A stretch of DNA of 64,000 nt from JAJDTQ01 sp963422385 (GCA_963422385.1 OY729432.1:1736001-1800000); one strand, 5' to 3'. Shown: positions 25,690 to 34,397, numbered from the stretch's first letter. The notes: generated by a model not told the origin, from the sequence alone. Translations and numbers: made by a program.

Positions 25690-26739
25690 TTACCGCTCCT
25701 CTCCGTCGAAGGATTCCGCCTCGATGGAGAGCCACATGCGGAACGCCATGACCAGTCCCGCCACCCCGGCGCCGAAAGTGATGGCCCGGAATGCCGCGGC
25801 GTTGGGGACCTCCAGGAGCCACAGCCTCACGTCCGGCAAACCCGACCAGATCCACACCCCGAAGGGGATCTGTCCGAGCATGACCAGCACCGCGGCCGCC
25901 ATCATCAGCGAGGACTCGGCGGAGCGCACCCTGAAGGCGCGGTAGGCCGCGGCGGCGATGTAGAACCCGAGCAGCGAGAACATGGCCGATCCCAGCGACA
26001 CGAACAGCCCTTCGAACAGCAGCCGATAGACGTGCTTGGCGTTGGAGTGCCCGTACTCGAGGTTGCGGAGATTGCGCCAGGAATCCGCCAGGCCTCTCAG
26101 CGCCTTGGCGACGGCGGCGTTGGCGGCCAGGTCCACTGCTCCGCCGTCCGCCGCGGTCAGCTTCCCGAACGCGGTCCGGACGGCGCCCACGCCGGCGCCG
26201 GCGTCCGCCCGGTAGCCCTGCGCCAGCCCGTGGTCGATGCTCCCGGCCCCGAAACGGTCGAGGTCGAAGACGGCCATCTCGCTTTCGATCCGGGCCAGCA
26301 GCCGCGCCGCCGCCTCCTTGAGCTTGCCGTTGCGCGCGGCCGCGGGCAGAATGCCTTCAACCGGCTTCTCGTGATCCGACCGGATGCGCTCGGCGAAATC
26401 CGCCAGCCGGGATATCTCCGCCACCTCCTCCGCAATCCGGCGGGTGCCCGACCAGTCCTGGCAGGTGACCGCGATCATGATCGCCAGGCCGGAGAGGAGC
26501 GCCGCGCTGTAGACCCACTCCCTGCGCCGGAACACGATCTTCGAGCCGTGTTGCATGATCAGGTTGATGAGGCCCAGGCCCGCGGCCATGGCGCCGACGG
26601 TGATGAAGCCGTTGGAAATCTGGTCGTGGTAGGTGTCGATCTTCACCCCGAAGACGGCGCCCGGAAGCACGAACTCCAGGAAGAAGTAGATGCCGCCCAG
26701 GAAGGTGACGAGCTTGATGAGGCGCGTCCGGACGTTCAA
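25690..26739 (-). CDS. Membrane protein with central helical domain, unknown operon
   Basis: A 349-residue protein with two to three N-terminal membrane helices (TFLGGIYFFLEFVLPGAVFG, FITVGAMAAGLGLINLIM, WVYSAALLSGLAIMIAV). A hydrophilic helical domain covers about residues 95-230, and three to four C-terminal helices follow. It starts at a TTG at 26739 that overlaps the previous stop by 4 bases. A longer frame to 26802 is unlikely because it would run into the previous gene. There is no known motif. The topology suggests a subunit that holds an extracytoplasmic helical bundle next to the alpha/beta protein encoded after it. Confidence 0.72.
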   Translation of the reverse strand: MNVRTRLIKLVTFLGGIYFFLEFVLPGAVFGVKIDTYHDQISNGFITVGAMAAGLGLINLIMQHGSKIVFRRREWVYSAALLSGLAIMIAVTCQDWSGTRRIAEEVAEISRLADFAERIRSDHEKPVEGILPAAARNGKLKEAAARLLARIESEMAVFDLDRFGAGSIDHGLAQGYRADAGAGVGAVRTAFGKLTAADGGAVDLAANAAVAKALRGLADSWRNLRNLEYGHSNAKHVYRLLFEGLFVSLGSAMFSLLGFYIAAAAYRAFRVRSAESSLMMAAAVLVMLGQIPFGVWIWSGLPDVRLWLLEVPNAAAFRAITFGAGVAGLVMAFRMWLSIEAESFDGEER

Positions 26740-27548
26740 GGCCCGAGCCTCCAGCCGAGGTGGAGCAGCGCGTCGAGGTTGGTCAGACCCAGCTCCGGCC
26801 ATACCGAATTCAGCGTGGCGATGCCCACCCCCGCCACGATCATGAGGAACAGGAAGAGCTTGGCCCGGTCCTGCCCGTGGAGGCTGCCGAGCTGGATCGG
26901 CTCACGAGTCAGGTAGGCCGAGGCGGCGAACAACTCCTCGCCGATGAGGGTGTAGTCGCAGGCGGCGATGAAGAACGCCACCTGCTCGGGACTCACCGAG
27001 GCGCCCACCTGCATCGCCCCTGCCTGCTGTCCGGCCTCCGCCAGGATCAGCGATTCGGCGGCGAAGTGGCCGAAGAGAAAGGCGCCGGCCACCCGCTCCC
27101 GCTGCACCAGTCCGATGTATCCCGCGGCGAAGGCGAACTGCTCCTCGGAAAGGAAGAGGATGTTCCGCGGGTCGAACAGGGCCGACCGTCCCTCGGCGCG
27201 GTAGGCGTCCCGCAGCACGTCCTCGGCAATGGCCATGACCTCGGGGTTGTTCTGGGGCAGCAGCAGGCGGGATTTGTACCGGGCGGCCTTGCGCGCCACG
27301 TAGTAGAGCACGCCGAGGCACGCATACAGCACCGGACCGACGTTGGTGACGCCGGTGGAAAAGGACAGGGGCCGCCCCATCTCCGCCGATCTGCCCGCGG
27401 CCTCGTCGATGGCGTCCACACCGGCCAGGCGCCGGACGTAGAGGTCTTTTCGCCGCCGGGCCGTTCGGATGTAGTAGAGCACCGGCCCGATCATCAGGAC
27501 CATGATCACCAGCACCCCGGGGGTGGCGTTCTCGAACCCGCCCATCAA
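26736..27548 (-). CDS. Membrane protein, possibly DUF6754-like, unknown operon
   Basis: A 270-residue protein with an N-terminal helix (TPGVLVIMVLMIGPVLYYI), an internal hydrophobic stretch (GPVLYACLGVLYYVARKAAR) and a C-terminal helix (KLFLFLMIVAGVGIATL). Between them is a soluble-looking domain containing SRLLLPQNNPEVMAIAEDVL and a GA-rich helical region. From memory, this soluble part resembles DUF6754 proteins of uncultured phyla, whose function is not known. The ATG at 27548 overlaps the previous stop by 4 bases, and the stop overlaps the next start by 4. Confidence 0.75.
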   Translation of the reverse strand: MMGGFENATPGVLVIMVLMIGPVLYYIRTARRRKDLYVRRLAGVDAIDEAAGRSAEMGRPLSFSTGVTNVGPVLYACLGVLYYVARKAARYKSRLLLPQNNPEVMAIAEDVLRDAYRAEGRSALFDPRNILFLSEEQFAFAAGYIGLVQRERVAGAFLFGHFAAESLILAEAGQQAGAMQVGASVSPEQVAFFIAACDYTLIGEELFAASAYLTREPIQLGSLHGQDRAKLFLFLMIVAGVGIATLNSVWPELGLTNLDALLHLGWRLGP

Positions 27549-27832
27549 CCCTCCCCGCCTTCCCCCGCGAGCTTTTCGATGCGCCGGACCAGCCGTTCGA
27601 CGTTGTCGCGAGACTGGAGAAACGCCGGCAACTCCCGCGCCCGCGCCCCGAACAGCGGCAGCAATAACGGCAGGCTCATCACCGCGGCGGTGTGGAACAG
27701 TGACGTGAGCGGTTTGTGGGCTTCAAGGAACAGGATCGCCGGCACCGTCATGCGGCGAGCATGCACCGCGGAAGCGAGCTGCTCGATGAGCGCATCCGTG
27801 GTCACGGTCTGGTTGTGGTGAGGCGCTTCCAT
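27545..27832 (-). CDS. Small membrane protein, first gene of unknown five-gene operon
   Basis: A 95-residue protein from the ATG at 27832. The much longer frame upstream is only the antisense of the dppD-like gene. Residues about 25-62 contain RRMTVPAILFLEAHKPL followed by a hydrophobic helix (TSLFHTAAVMSLPLLLPLF). A basic helical tail (NVERLVRRIEKL) follows. I cannot name a family. Its stop overlaps the next start by 4 bases, making it the head of a nearly gapless five-gene transcription unit. Confidence 0.65.
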   Translation of the reverse strand: MEAPHHNQTVTTDALIEQLASAVHARRMTVPAILFLEAHKPLTSLFHTAAVMSLPLLLPLFGARARELPAFLQSRDNVERLVRRIEKLAGEGGEG

Positions 27833-28012
27833 GGCTCGTGGGAGCGTAAAACCCTGTCGCTGGCGTCTATCAGGATTCACATGATGGATCAAGGAAACAC
27901 CGGGCTCACGCGGCCCGTGTCTCGTAAATGTCGTTTGCAGCCCAGCCGTTTTTTGGTACAGTTCGCGCTTGATCGACCTTATCGGGTCTTCGGGAGGGAG
28001 CGACCGCGCCTT

Positions 28013-28975
28013 ATGGCGACACTGCTCGAAATCAAGAATCTCCACACTTCGTTCGTGACCTCGGATGGCGAGTTTCCGGCGGTGGACGGGCTGAACCTCA
28101 CCATCGAAGCGGGCAAGACCCTGGGTCTGGTGGGCGAGTCGGGCTGCGGCAAGAGCGTCACCGCCCTCTCCATCATGAGGCTGATTCCGTCCCCTCCCGG
28201 AAGGGTGGCGGATGGCGAGGTCCTCTATCGCGGACAGGACCTGCTCAAGCTGCCGGACGAGGAGATGCGGCAGATCCGCGGCAACGAGATCTCCATGGTG
28301 TTTCAGGAGCCCATGACCTCGTTGAACCCGGTGTTCACGGTCGGGGACCAGATCATGGAGGCCATCCGCCTCCATCAGAAGGTTTCGCGGCGGGAGGCCC
28401 GGGGCAAGGCCGTGGAGATGCTCCGGCTGGTGAAGATCGCCGACCCCGACACCCGCGTCAACGACTATCCGCACCAGATGAGCGGCGGCATGCGCCAACG
28501 CGTGATGATCGCCATGGCGTTGTCCTGCAACCCGAGCCTGCTGATCGCCGACGAGCCCACGACGGCCCTGGACGTGACCATTCAAGCCCAGATCCTGGAG
28601 TTGATGGGCGAGCTTCAGGACCAGCTCGGTATGGCCTTGCTGCTCATTACCCACGATCTCGGTGTTGTGGCCGAGCAGGCTGACGAGGTGGCCATCATGT
28701 ACGCCGGCCGGATGGTCGAGCGGGCCAAGCCCGAGGCCATCTTCGGCAAACCCCTGCACCCGTACACCATCGGCCTGCTGAACTCCCTGCCCAGCGGCGC
28801 CAGCAAGCGCCGCCTCGACGCCATCCCCGGTGTGGTGCCGAGTCCGCTGGACCTTCCCAGCGGGTGCCGGTTCCGGGACCGTTGCTTCAAGGCTTCCGGG
28901 ATCTGCGCCGGCCACGAGCCCATCCTGGAGGAAAAGGCGCGCAACCAGTGGGTGGCGTGCTACAGGACGAACTGA
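28013..28975 (+). CDS. Oligopeptide/dipeptide ABC transporter ATPase (DppD/OppD-like)
   Basis: A 320-residue ATPase with Walker A GESGCGKS, the Q-loop VFQEPMTSLNP, signature MSGGMRQR and Walker B LLIADEPTTALD. The C-terminal oligopeptide-transporter extension (GCRFRDRCFKASGICAGHEP) carries the cysteines found in DppD/OppD. The ATG at 28013 lies about a dozen bases after GGGAGGGAG. It pairs with the DppF-like gene downstream. No permease or binding-protein genes adjoin, so the membrane part must be encoded elsewhere; the Yej system in this window has its own ATPases. Confidence 0.9.
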   Translation: MATLLEIKNLHTSFVTSDGEFPAVDGLNLTIEAGKTLGLVGESGCGKSVTALSIMRLIPSPPGRVADGEVLYRGQDLLKLPDEEMRQIRGNEISMVFQEPMTSLNPVFTVGDQIMEAIRLHQKVSRREARGKAVEMLRLVKIADPDTRVNDYPHQMSGGMRQRVMIAMALSCNPSLLIADEPTTALDVTIQAQILELMGELQDQLGMALLLITHDLGVVAEQADEVAIMYAGRMVERAKPEAIFGKPLHPYTIGLLNSLPSGASKRRLDAIPGVVPSPLDLPSGCRFRDRCFKASGICAGHEPILEEKARNQWVACYRTN

Positions 28976-28995
28976 TGGACTTTACCTGCACGCCA

Positions 28996-29022
28996 CAGGG
29001 GCGGGTTTGAAACCCGCCCCTG
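28996..29022. repeat. Perfect 27-base palindrome (GGGGCGGGTTT type)
   Basis: A near-unbroken dyad around GGGCGGGTTTGAAACCCGCCC in the 56-base gap between the two ATPase genes, ending 9 bases before the second start. RNA would fold into a 13-bp stem. It resembles REP-like palindromes scattered in some genomes and could reduce translation or readthrough of the second gene. Confidence 0.75.
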
Positions 29023-29031
29023 CATGATGCC

Positions 29032-30033
29032 ATGAGCCTGCTGGAAGTCAGGAACCTCAAGAAGTATTTCCCGGTCGAGGAAGGACTGCTTGCCCGACGC
29101 AAGGGCGACGTCAGGGCAGTGGACGGCGTCAGCCTGACGGTGGAGGAGGGGGAGACCCTCGGGGTGGTGGGGGAATCCGGGTGCGGCAAGTCGACGCTGG
29201 GACGGACGATCCTCCGGCTGATCGAGCCCACGGAAGGCGAGATCCTGTTCGAGGACAAGGACATCATGAGGATCTCCAGCGCCGAGATGCGCGATCTGCG
29301 CCGGCGCATGCAGATCATCTTCCAGGATCCCTACGCCTCGCTCAATCCTCGCATGAGAGTCGGCGAAATCATCGGCGAGGGCCTCAAGATCCACCGCATG
29401 GCTTCCGGCGCCGACCGCAAGGGTCAGGTGATGGGGCTGCTCCGGAAGGTGGGCCTGAGGGAGGATCACTACGACCGCTACCCACACGAGTTCAGCGGCG
29501 GCCAGCGCCAGCGCATAGGCATCGCCCGGGCCCTGGCGGTGGCGCCCAAGTTCATCGTCGCGGACGAGCCGGTGTCGTCCCTGGACGTTTCCATTCAGGC
29601 CCAGATCATCAATCTCCTGCAGGAGCTGCAGGAGAGCATGAGCCTGACGTTCTTCTTCATCTCCCACGACCTCCGGGTGGTGGAGCACGTCAGCCACCGG
29701 GTGGCCATCATGTATCTCGGCAAGATCGTCGAGATGGCGCCCAGCAATGCCATCTACACGGACGCCCGACACCCCTATACCCGCGCCTTGCTCTCCGCCG
29801 TGCCGATGCCCGACCCCAATCCCAAGAAAGACCGGATGGTGCTGGAAGGGGACGTGCCGAGCCCGGTCAACCCGCCGTCCGGCTGCAACTTTCACCCGCG
29901 ATGTCCGTTCCGGGAGCAGATCTGCACCGAGGTAGAGCCGGAGCTGGAGTTCTCCCTCGGCGGCCACGGCGCCGCCTGTCACGTCTTCGGCCCCGGCAAG
30001 AGGTCTTGGCCGGACCCGCCAAGGGTTTCCTGA
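29032..30033 (+). CDS. Oligopeptide/dipeptide ABC transporter ATPase (DppF/OppF-like)
   Basis: A 333-residue ATPase with Walker A GESGCGKS, IIFQDPYASLNP, signature FSGGQRQR and Walker B FIVADEPVSSLD. The C-terminal family extension (GCNFHPRCPFREQICTEVEP) is also present. It should form a heterodimer with the preceding DppD-like protein and power peptide or nickel uptake through permeases located elsewhere. The start has no ribosome site; a strong palindrome occupies the upstream gap, so expression may depend on translational readthrough or coupling. Confidence 0.9.
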   Translation: MSLLEVRNLKKYFPVEEGLLARRKGDVRAVDGVSLTVEEGETLGVVGESGCGKSTLGRTILRLIEPTEGEILFEDKDIMRISSAEMRDLRRRMQIIFQDPYASLNPRMRVGEIIGEGLKIHRMASGADRKGQVMGLLRKVGLREDHYDRYPHEFSGGQRQRIGIARALAVAPKFIVADEPVSSLDVSIQAQIINLLQELQESMSLTFFFISHDLRVVEHVSHRVAIMYLGKIVEMAPSNAIYTDARHPYTRALLSAVPMPDPNPKKDRMVLEGDVPSPVNPPSGCNFHPRCPFREQICTEVEPELEFSLGGHGAACHVFGPGKRSWPDPPRVS

Positions 30034-30141
30034 CAGCATCTGTTCTTGGAGGGGGTTGTTCCTGTATTGGATTCTCAATGCCTCCCGCTTTACTCGGACG
30101 GCTCCTGGAGAGGACGGTTTACTTCGGGAGGTCTTCGACAA

Positions 30142-31027
30142 ATGCTGAATACCGTTTCCTTTGGCCTGTTCGCCCCACAGTACACGTCAGGCTACAGCGC
30201 GGCTGATGCGCTATCTTTCTGCCTGTCGAGCCGGTTTGCTTACGCCAAACTACCAAACAATGCCATCGACCGGGCCAAAATCAGGAGACAGGTCAAGACT
30301 TGGGGGTTTTTGTGACGTCGAATCTTTCGAGATCGTTCGAGGTGGTGACGTAGACACTCAAGGGTACATTGCCATCGACGATCAACATATCCTGGCGGCG
30401 TTCCGCGGCACGGAGTCGTTACCGGACTGGCTGACGAATCTTCAGACGGTGAAAGATCCGGGCCCTTGGCGAAACACGGAGGTCCATGAGGGTTTTCAGG
30501 ACGCCTTCATGGCTGCGGCCTTGAAAATCGGACAGGTTATCGGCCGCGAACGCCAATCTCGGCAAGTCTGGGTGACAGGGCACAGCTTGGGCGGCGCGCT
30601 TGCTGTGCTCCTAGCAGCAACACTGCGGGAGAATGACGTCCCGGTTCGGGGGTTGTATACCTTCGGCTCCCCGCGCGTTGGCGATAAGAAATTCGCCAAG
30701 CAACTGAATACGTCCCTGCAGGGCCAGGCCCATTGGCGCATAGTGAACGAAGGCGACCTGGTCCCACATGTTCCGTTGGAGCCGTTCTTCTCTCACGCAG
30801 GGAGTAGAGTACTACTCAAGGACAACGGTCGAGTTAGCCGGTCGCCTCAGGATTGGGGGAAGTTCAAGGAAGGCATCTGGGGTTGGATCGGGAGGACGAT
30901 TGGAAGAGCGAAACTGAAGATCGCTGGCCCACATCTCCTCGACTCGCCCAATGGCTATCTTCGGCGATTGGCTGCACAAAACCCGACTCCGAGTCCGTTT
31001 GGCAGCAAATCCCAAGGCCGACAGTAA
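30142..31027 (+). pseudogene. Class 3 lipase with a frameshift in a G5T5 run
   Basis: The first part, from the ATG at 30142, ends at a stop (30313-30315) right after VKTWGFL. The reading frame one base over continues with CDVESFEIVRGGDVDTQGYI. Removing a single T from the run at 30307-30311 joins them into one 294-residue alpha/beta hydrolase: DTQGYIAIDD, FRGTESLPDW, the nucleophile elbow GHSLGGAL, an Asp in NEGDLVPHVP and a His in AGPHLLD. It would hydrolyse acylglycerols or similar esters; no signal peptide is visible. The break may be a true mutation, a slippage site or a homopolymer sequencing error. Confidence 0.75.
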
Positions 31028-31150
31028 ACTCGTTGAGGCAGGGAGTAGCCAGCCAAAGACAGCCCGCAGAGGGCTTTCGTCCTGGCGCAGTGTCAATTCG
31101 CCGGTCTACAGTTCGGGTTCCTTTTGACGAACCTGCTGCCAGACCATTCT

Positions 31151-31178
31151 TTGATTTCTCGTTGCCTGGTGTTACACT
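31151..31178 (+). promoter_or_regulatory. Promoter of greA
   Basis: TTGATT (31151-31156) and TACACT (31173-31178) are 16 bases apart. Transcription would begin near 31185, leaving a leader of about 70 bases before greA. Confidence 0.55.
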
Positions 31179-31202
31179 CCCCTACTGGCTGAGTTCCACG
31201 GG

Positions 31203-31239
31203 CGGGCGGAGGTTCCTCGGCTCGCCCGGATATTTTTTT
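31203..31239 (+). terminator. Attenuator-like terminator in the greA leader
   Basis: The stem CGGGCG/CGCCCG (31203-31208 with 31223-31228) can be extended by an inner GAG/CTC pairing and is followed by GGATA and seven T residues (31233-31239). It lies between the promoter and the greA ribosome site, so premature termination would release an RNA of roughly 55 nt. Confidence 0.65.
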
Positions 31240-31253
31240 CGAGGTGCAGTCAG

Positions 31254-31742
31254 ATGGCAGACAATGACGGCCCCGTGCCGATGACGGCGCAAGGGCATCA
31301 ACAATTGCTGAAGGACCTCCAGCGCCTCAAATCCGTTGAGCGTCCCAAGAATGTTCGCGACATCGAGGAAGCCCGGGCCCACGGCGACCTGTCGGAGAAC
31401 GCCGAGTTTCACGCAGCCAAGGAGCGCCAGTCCCTGCTCGATGTTCAGATCCGCGAGGTCGAGGACAAGATCGCGCGGGCACAGGTCATCGACGTGTCCA
31501 GACTCTCCGGCGACAAGGTCGTATTCGGCGCCACCGTTGAATTGGTGGACGACGACACCGACGAGAACGTCATCTACAAGATCGTCGGCGAGCACGAGGC
31601 GGAGCCCAGGGAAGGGAGGATATCTCTGGGTTCACCGGTGGCGCGGTCCCTGATCGGCCGCCGGGTGGGTGACTCGGTGGAGGTACGCACGCCCGCGGGC
31701 GTACGGAACTTCGAGGTACTGGACGTCTCTTTCATCGAATAG
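31254..31742 (+). CDS. greA: Transcription elongation factor GreA
   Basis: A 162-residue protein. The N-terminal coiled coil has the tip residues in RAHGDLSENAEF (D45 and E48), which enter the RNA polymerase secondary channel and stimulate cleavage of backtracked RNA. The C-terminal FKBP-like domain ends with SPVARSLIGRRVGDSVEV. The ATG at 31254 follows a GAGGTG ribosome site. A promoter and a terminator-like hairpin precede it. The next gene overlaps its 3' end in another frame. Confidence 0.94.
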   Translation: MADNDGPVPMTAQGHQQLLKDLQRLKSVERPKNVRDIEEARAHGDLSENAEFHAAKERQSLLDVQIREVEDKIARAQVIDVSRLSGDKVVFGATVELVDDDTDENVIYKIVGEHEAEPREGRISLGSPVARSLIGRRVGDSVEVRTPAGVRNFEVLDVSFIE

Positions 31743-33630
31743 TCGCGCGGTTCTCGCGGGGCTTGCGTTTCTCTGGCCCGCTCTCGCGCCGGCCGAGGTT
31801 TCGATACGGGCGCAACCGGGTTTCGGAGGCATTCATCGCCTCGGCGAACCGTTGCCGGTGCGCATCGAGTTGGTGAACTCCGGGGTCGCCGTCCGGGGCG
31901 TGCTGGAGGTGGTGGAGGCCCGTGGCGGGCCCACCCGGGGCATTGAGCCGTACTCGTTCATCCAGCGGCGGGACCTCTTTCTTTCCACCCACGCGCGCAA
32001 GGTCGTCTTCGTCACCGTCGATCCGGACTCGGTGGCGCAGCCGCTGTTGCTGCGTTTCACCGGCGGCGGCCGAAGCCATGAGACCACCGTCAGCCTGCGC
32101 GGCCGGTTCACCGGCCAACCGTTGGTTCTTCTCCTGACCCGGAGCAACGTCGCCCCGGCCATCCCGCTTTCCTACCGGACCCCCGTGCCCGTGGTTTCAC
32201 TTCCCCTGGGCGACCTGCCCGAGGACGCCCGAGCCTACGGCGGCGTCTGGAGCGTCATGCTGTACGAGCAGTCCCTGCGCGGCCTGTCGCGGGGGCAGCG
32301 GCGCGCACTGGAGCGCTGGCTCGCCGCCGGAGGGATCATGGTGGTGCTGGGCGGCGCCCACTTCGCGCTTTATCAGGACACGGCCACCGCCGGGTTGCTG
32401 CCGGTGGCCGTGCGGGGCTTGAAGCGGTTGGAGGCGTTGCCTGCGCTGTCGGCCCGGTTCGGCGGCGTCCTGGAGGATGCCCTGGTCCAGGACGCCCGCC
32501 CCGGCGACGGCGGCCGGGTGCTGTGGGCGGAGCAAGACACGCCCATCGTGGTGGAGAAAAGCCGCGGCGAGGGCAGGGTCGTCCATCTGGCGTTGGACGT
32601 GGGCCGGCCGCCGGTGTCGGATTGGACGGGCCTCGCGGCGTTGTTCGGGGAGATCCTGGGCGCCCCCCCTCCCAGACGCACGGAGCCGTGGACCGCCTGG
32701 AATCGGAACGTGTTCACGGGGCTGCTCCAGGACTTCGGCTTCTCCAGCCTGCGGTCCCCGATGTTGTCGCTGCTCCTGGGACTGTCCCTTTACATCGGGT
32801 CGCTGCTGCTCTGGTTCCGCTACGGGACGGGCGTCCGGCCGTCCGGGTACAAATGGGCCCTGGCTCCGGCGGGGCTGGTGCTGGCGTGGGCGCTCGGCGG
32901 CTACTGGTACTTCGACCGGGGCGGCCACGTGCCGGACGGGATCCTGATCTCCTCCACGGTGGTGGACGGGACCCCGTGGTCGGACGTGGCGCCGGTGCAC
33001 TCCAACGTGGGCCTGTTTGCAACCCGGCACAAGGAGTTTTCCTTCAGCCTCGGCCGGGACGTCACCCAGCTCGACCTGGTGCCGGCGGCCGGAGGCGACG
33101 CGGAGGCGTCGCTGTTGCTGCTGGAAGGGAGGCTGCGCAACCGCGTTCACGTACCGCTTGCGGAATGGAAGGCGGCGCTGTTCAGGCTCCGCGCCGTCCG
33201 TCCTTCGCCGGTTGTGATCGAGTGGGAGCATTCCCGCGAAACCTACCGCGTCGGCATTGCCAACCGTGGTCCCGGCGCCCTCACGGAATGCTGGCTGCTG
33301 ATCGGCGGGCGCGGCTACAAGCTGGGCGACGTTGCCCCGGGCGGCTCCCTGCGGCGCGAACTGCCCGTAGCGCCCCGGGAGGATGAGGAGGGGGGCGGTG
33401 AGGGTCCCCGGCCCGAGGACGTCCGGTTCGATGAAAGGGTTCGCGAGGTCTTGCTGCGGCGCTCGGTATTCCCGGACGGAGAGCCAGCGGATTCCCGGAC
33501 GGCTTTTCTCATCGGCTGGATTCGGGACGAGGAACCCGAGTTGAGGGTGGATGACCCCAGGGTCACGGCGCACCACTTCAAGTTGTTTCGCGTGGCCATC
33601 CCGCTGGGCGGCGGGGAGGAGGACCTGTGA
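31669..33630 (+). CDS. Membrane protein with extracytoplasmic domains, first gene of the Bat-like operon
   Basis: A 653-residue protein. The only start I can find is the GTG at 31669, which overlaps greA by 74 bases and gives a long basic N-region before a signal sequence (AVLAGLAFLWPALAPAEV). Next come an Ig-like beta domain and a glutamine-amidotransferase-like region (LERWLAAGGIMVVLGGAH). Two membrane helices (LSLLLGLSLYIGSLLLWF, ALAPAGLVLAWALGGYWYF) and a C-terminal beta domain follow. The stop overlaps the next start by 4 bases. Proteins of this layout accompany MoxR/DUF58/VWA genes. The role is unknown, and a shorter product using an unusual start is possible. Confidence 0.65.
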   Translation: MTRWRYARPRAYGTSRYWTSLSSNSRAVLAGLAFLWPALAPAEVSIRAQPGFGGIHRLGEPLPVRIELVNSGVAVRGVLEVVEARGGPTRGIEPYSFIQRRDLFLSTHARKVVFVTVDPDSVAQPLLLRFTGGGRSHETTVSLRGRFTGQPLVLLLTRSNVAPAIPLSYRTPVPVVSLPLGDLPEDARAYGGVWSVMLYEQSLRGLSRGQRRALERWLAAGGIMVVLGGAHFALYQDTATAGLLPVAVRGLKRLEALPALSARFGGVLEDALVQDARPGDGGRVLWAEQDTPIVVEKSRGEGRVVHLALDVGRPPVSDWTGLAALFGEILGAPPPRRTEPWTAWNRNVFTGLLQDFGFSSLRSPMLSLLLGLSLYIGSLLLWFRYGTGVRPSGYKWALAPAGLVLAWALGGYWYFDRGGHVPDGILISSTVVDGTPWSDVAPVHSNVGLFATRHKEFSFSLGRDVTQLDLVPAAGGDAEASLLLLEGRLRNRVHVPLAEWKAALFRLRAVRPSPVVIEWEHSRETYRVGIANRGPGALTECWLLIGGRGYKLGDVAPGGSLRRELPVAPREDEEGGGEGPRPEDVRFDERVREVLLRRSVFPDGEPADSRTAFLIGWIRDEEPELRVDDPRVTAHHFKLFRVAIPLGGGEEDL

Positions 33631-34397
33631 GACCTTGGACCAATCCGGTGTTCCGGGAGGCCGTGGCGGTTTACTGGCAGGAGGGACAGGCCCGCGTCAC
33701 CTACCTGTTCCATGTGGCAATCCTGGGCGCGCTGCAGGTGCTGGCGCTGGTGCTGCCCGCGGGTGAAGCGAGGTTCTGGATCGGGCCCGCCTTCCTCTTC
33801 AAGTTCTCCGCGGTCGCCGCGCTGCTGCTGATCGTCTACCTGACCCTGCGGTTCGCGGGCCTGGAATTCCTCGCCTGGCGGTTCGCGCCGCTGCGGCATT
33901 GGCTCGAAGAGGAGCGGCTCGGCGTCGTCGCGGTGGCGTCCGGGCTGCTCGCCATCCTGGTGGTCCACGGGCTGGTCCTGTTGTTCCTGGCGGTGCCGTT
34001 GCTGGCGTGGTCCGGCGCCATCGCGCGCGCGCCCTTGAGCGACGTGGCCTCGACCCTGTCCATGCTCTTCCTGTACGCCGTGGGCTATGGCATCTGGGGC
34101 CTCGTGGGTCTGGCCCTGTGGGAGCGCAAGCCGGACAGCCGCCGAGTCTTCATCCGCTGGATCTTCGTCTGTTTCTTCCTGATCTCGGGCGCCTTCGGGG
34201 CGTGGGCGCAGACGTTGAATCCGGTGGCGTTTCTGCTCTATCATCTCGGCGCCCTGGAGATGACCCCGACGCCCTTGCGTTGGGGGCTGGCGTGGACCCC
34301 GCCCCTGGTTCACTGGACCTTCCAGGGTCTGGTGTTCGCCGTGGGGCTGGCATTGCTGGCGCGGGGCTTGAAACGCATTCAAAGAGGCTATTCATGA
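33627..34397 (+). CDS. Polytopic membrane protein, ABC-2-permease-like
   Basis: A 256-residue inner-membrane protein with about six helices (YLFHVAILGALQVLALVLP, FLFKFSAVAALLLIVYLTL, GVVAVASGLLAILVVHGLVLLF, FIRWIFVCFFLISGAFGAW). It has no soluble domain. The GTG at 33627 overlaps the preceding stop by 4 bases, and its own stop overlaps the next ATG by 4. The topology resembles ABC-2 type permeases, but no ATPase of that kind is nearby. Its function within the MoxR operon is not known. Confidence 0.75.
   Translation: MRPWTNPVFREAVAVYWQEGQARVTYLFHVAILGALQVLALVLPAGEARFWIGPAFLFKFSAVAALLLIVYLTLRFAGLEFLAWRFAPLRHWLEEERLGVVAVASGLLAILVVHGLVLLFLAVPLLAWSGAIARAPLSDVASTLSMLFLYAVGYGIWGLVGLALWERKPDSRRVFIRWIFVCFFLISGAFGAWAQTLNPVAFLLYHLGALEMTPTPLRWGLAWTPPLVHWTFQGLVFAVGLALLARGLKRIQRGYS

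Noticed and set aside
27545..28915. A 456-codon minus-strand frame
   Set aside because: Most of it is antisense to the DppD-like ATPase; only the last 95 codons from 27832 are real.
32197..33576. Long minus-strand frame opposite the first Bat-operon gene
   Set aside because: Antisense shadow with no recognisable domain, while the plus strand encodes a membrane protein in an operon.
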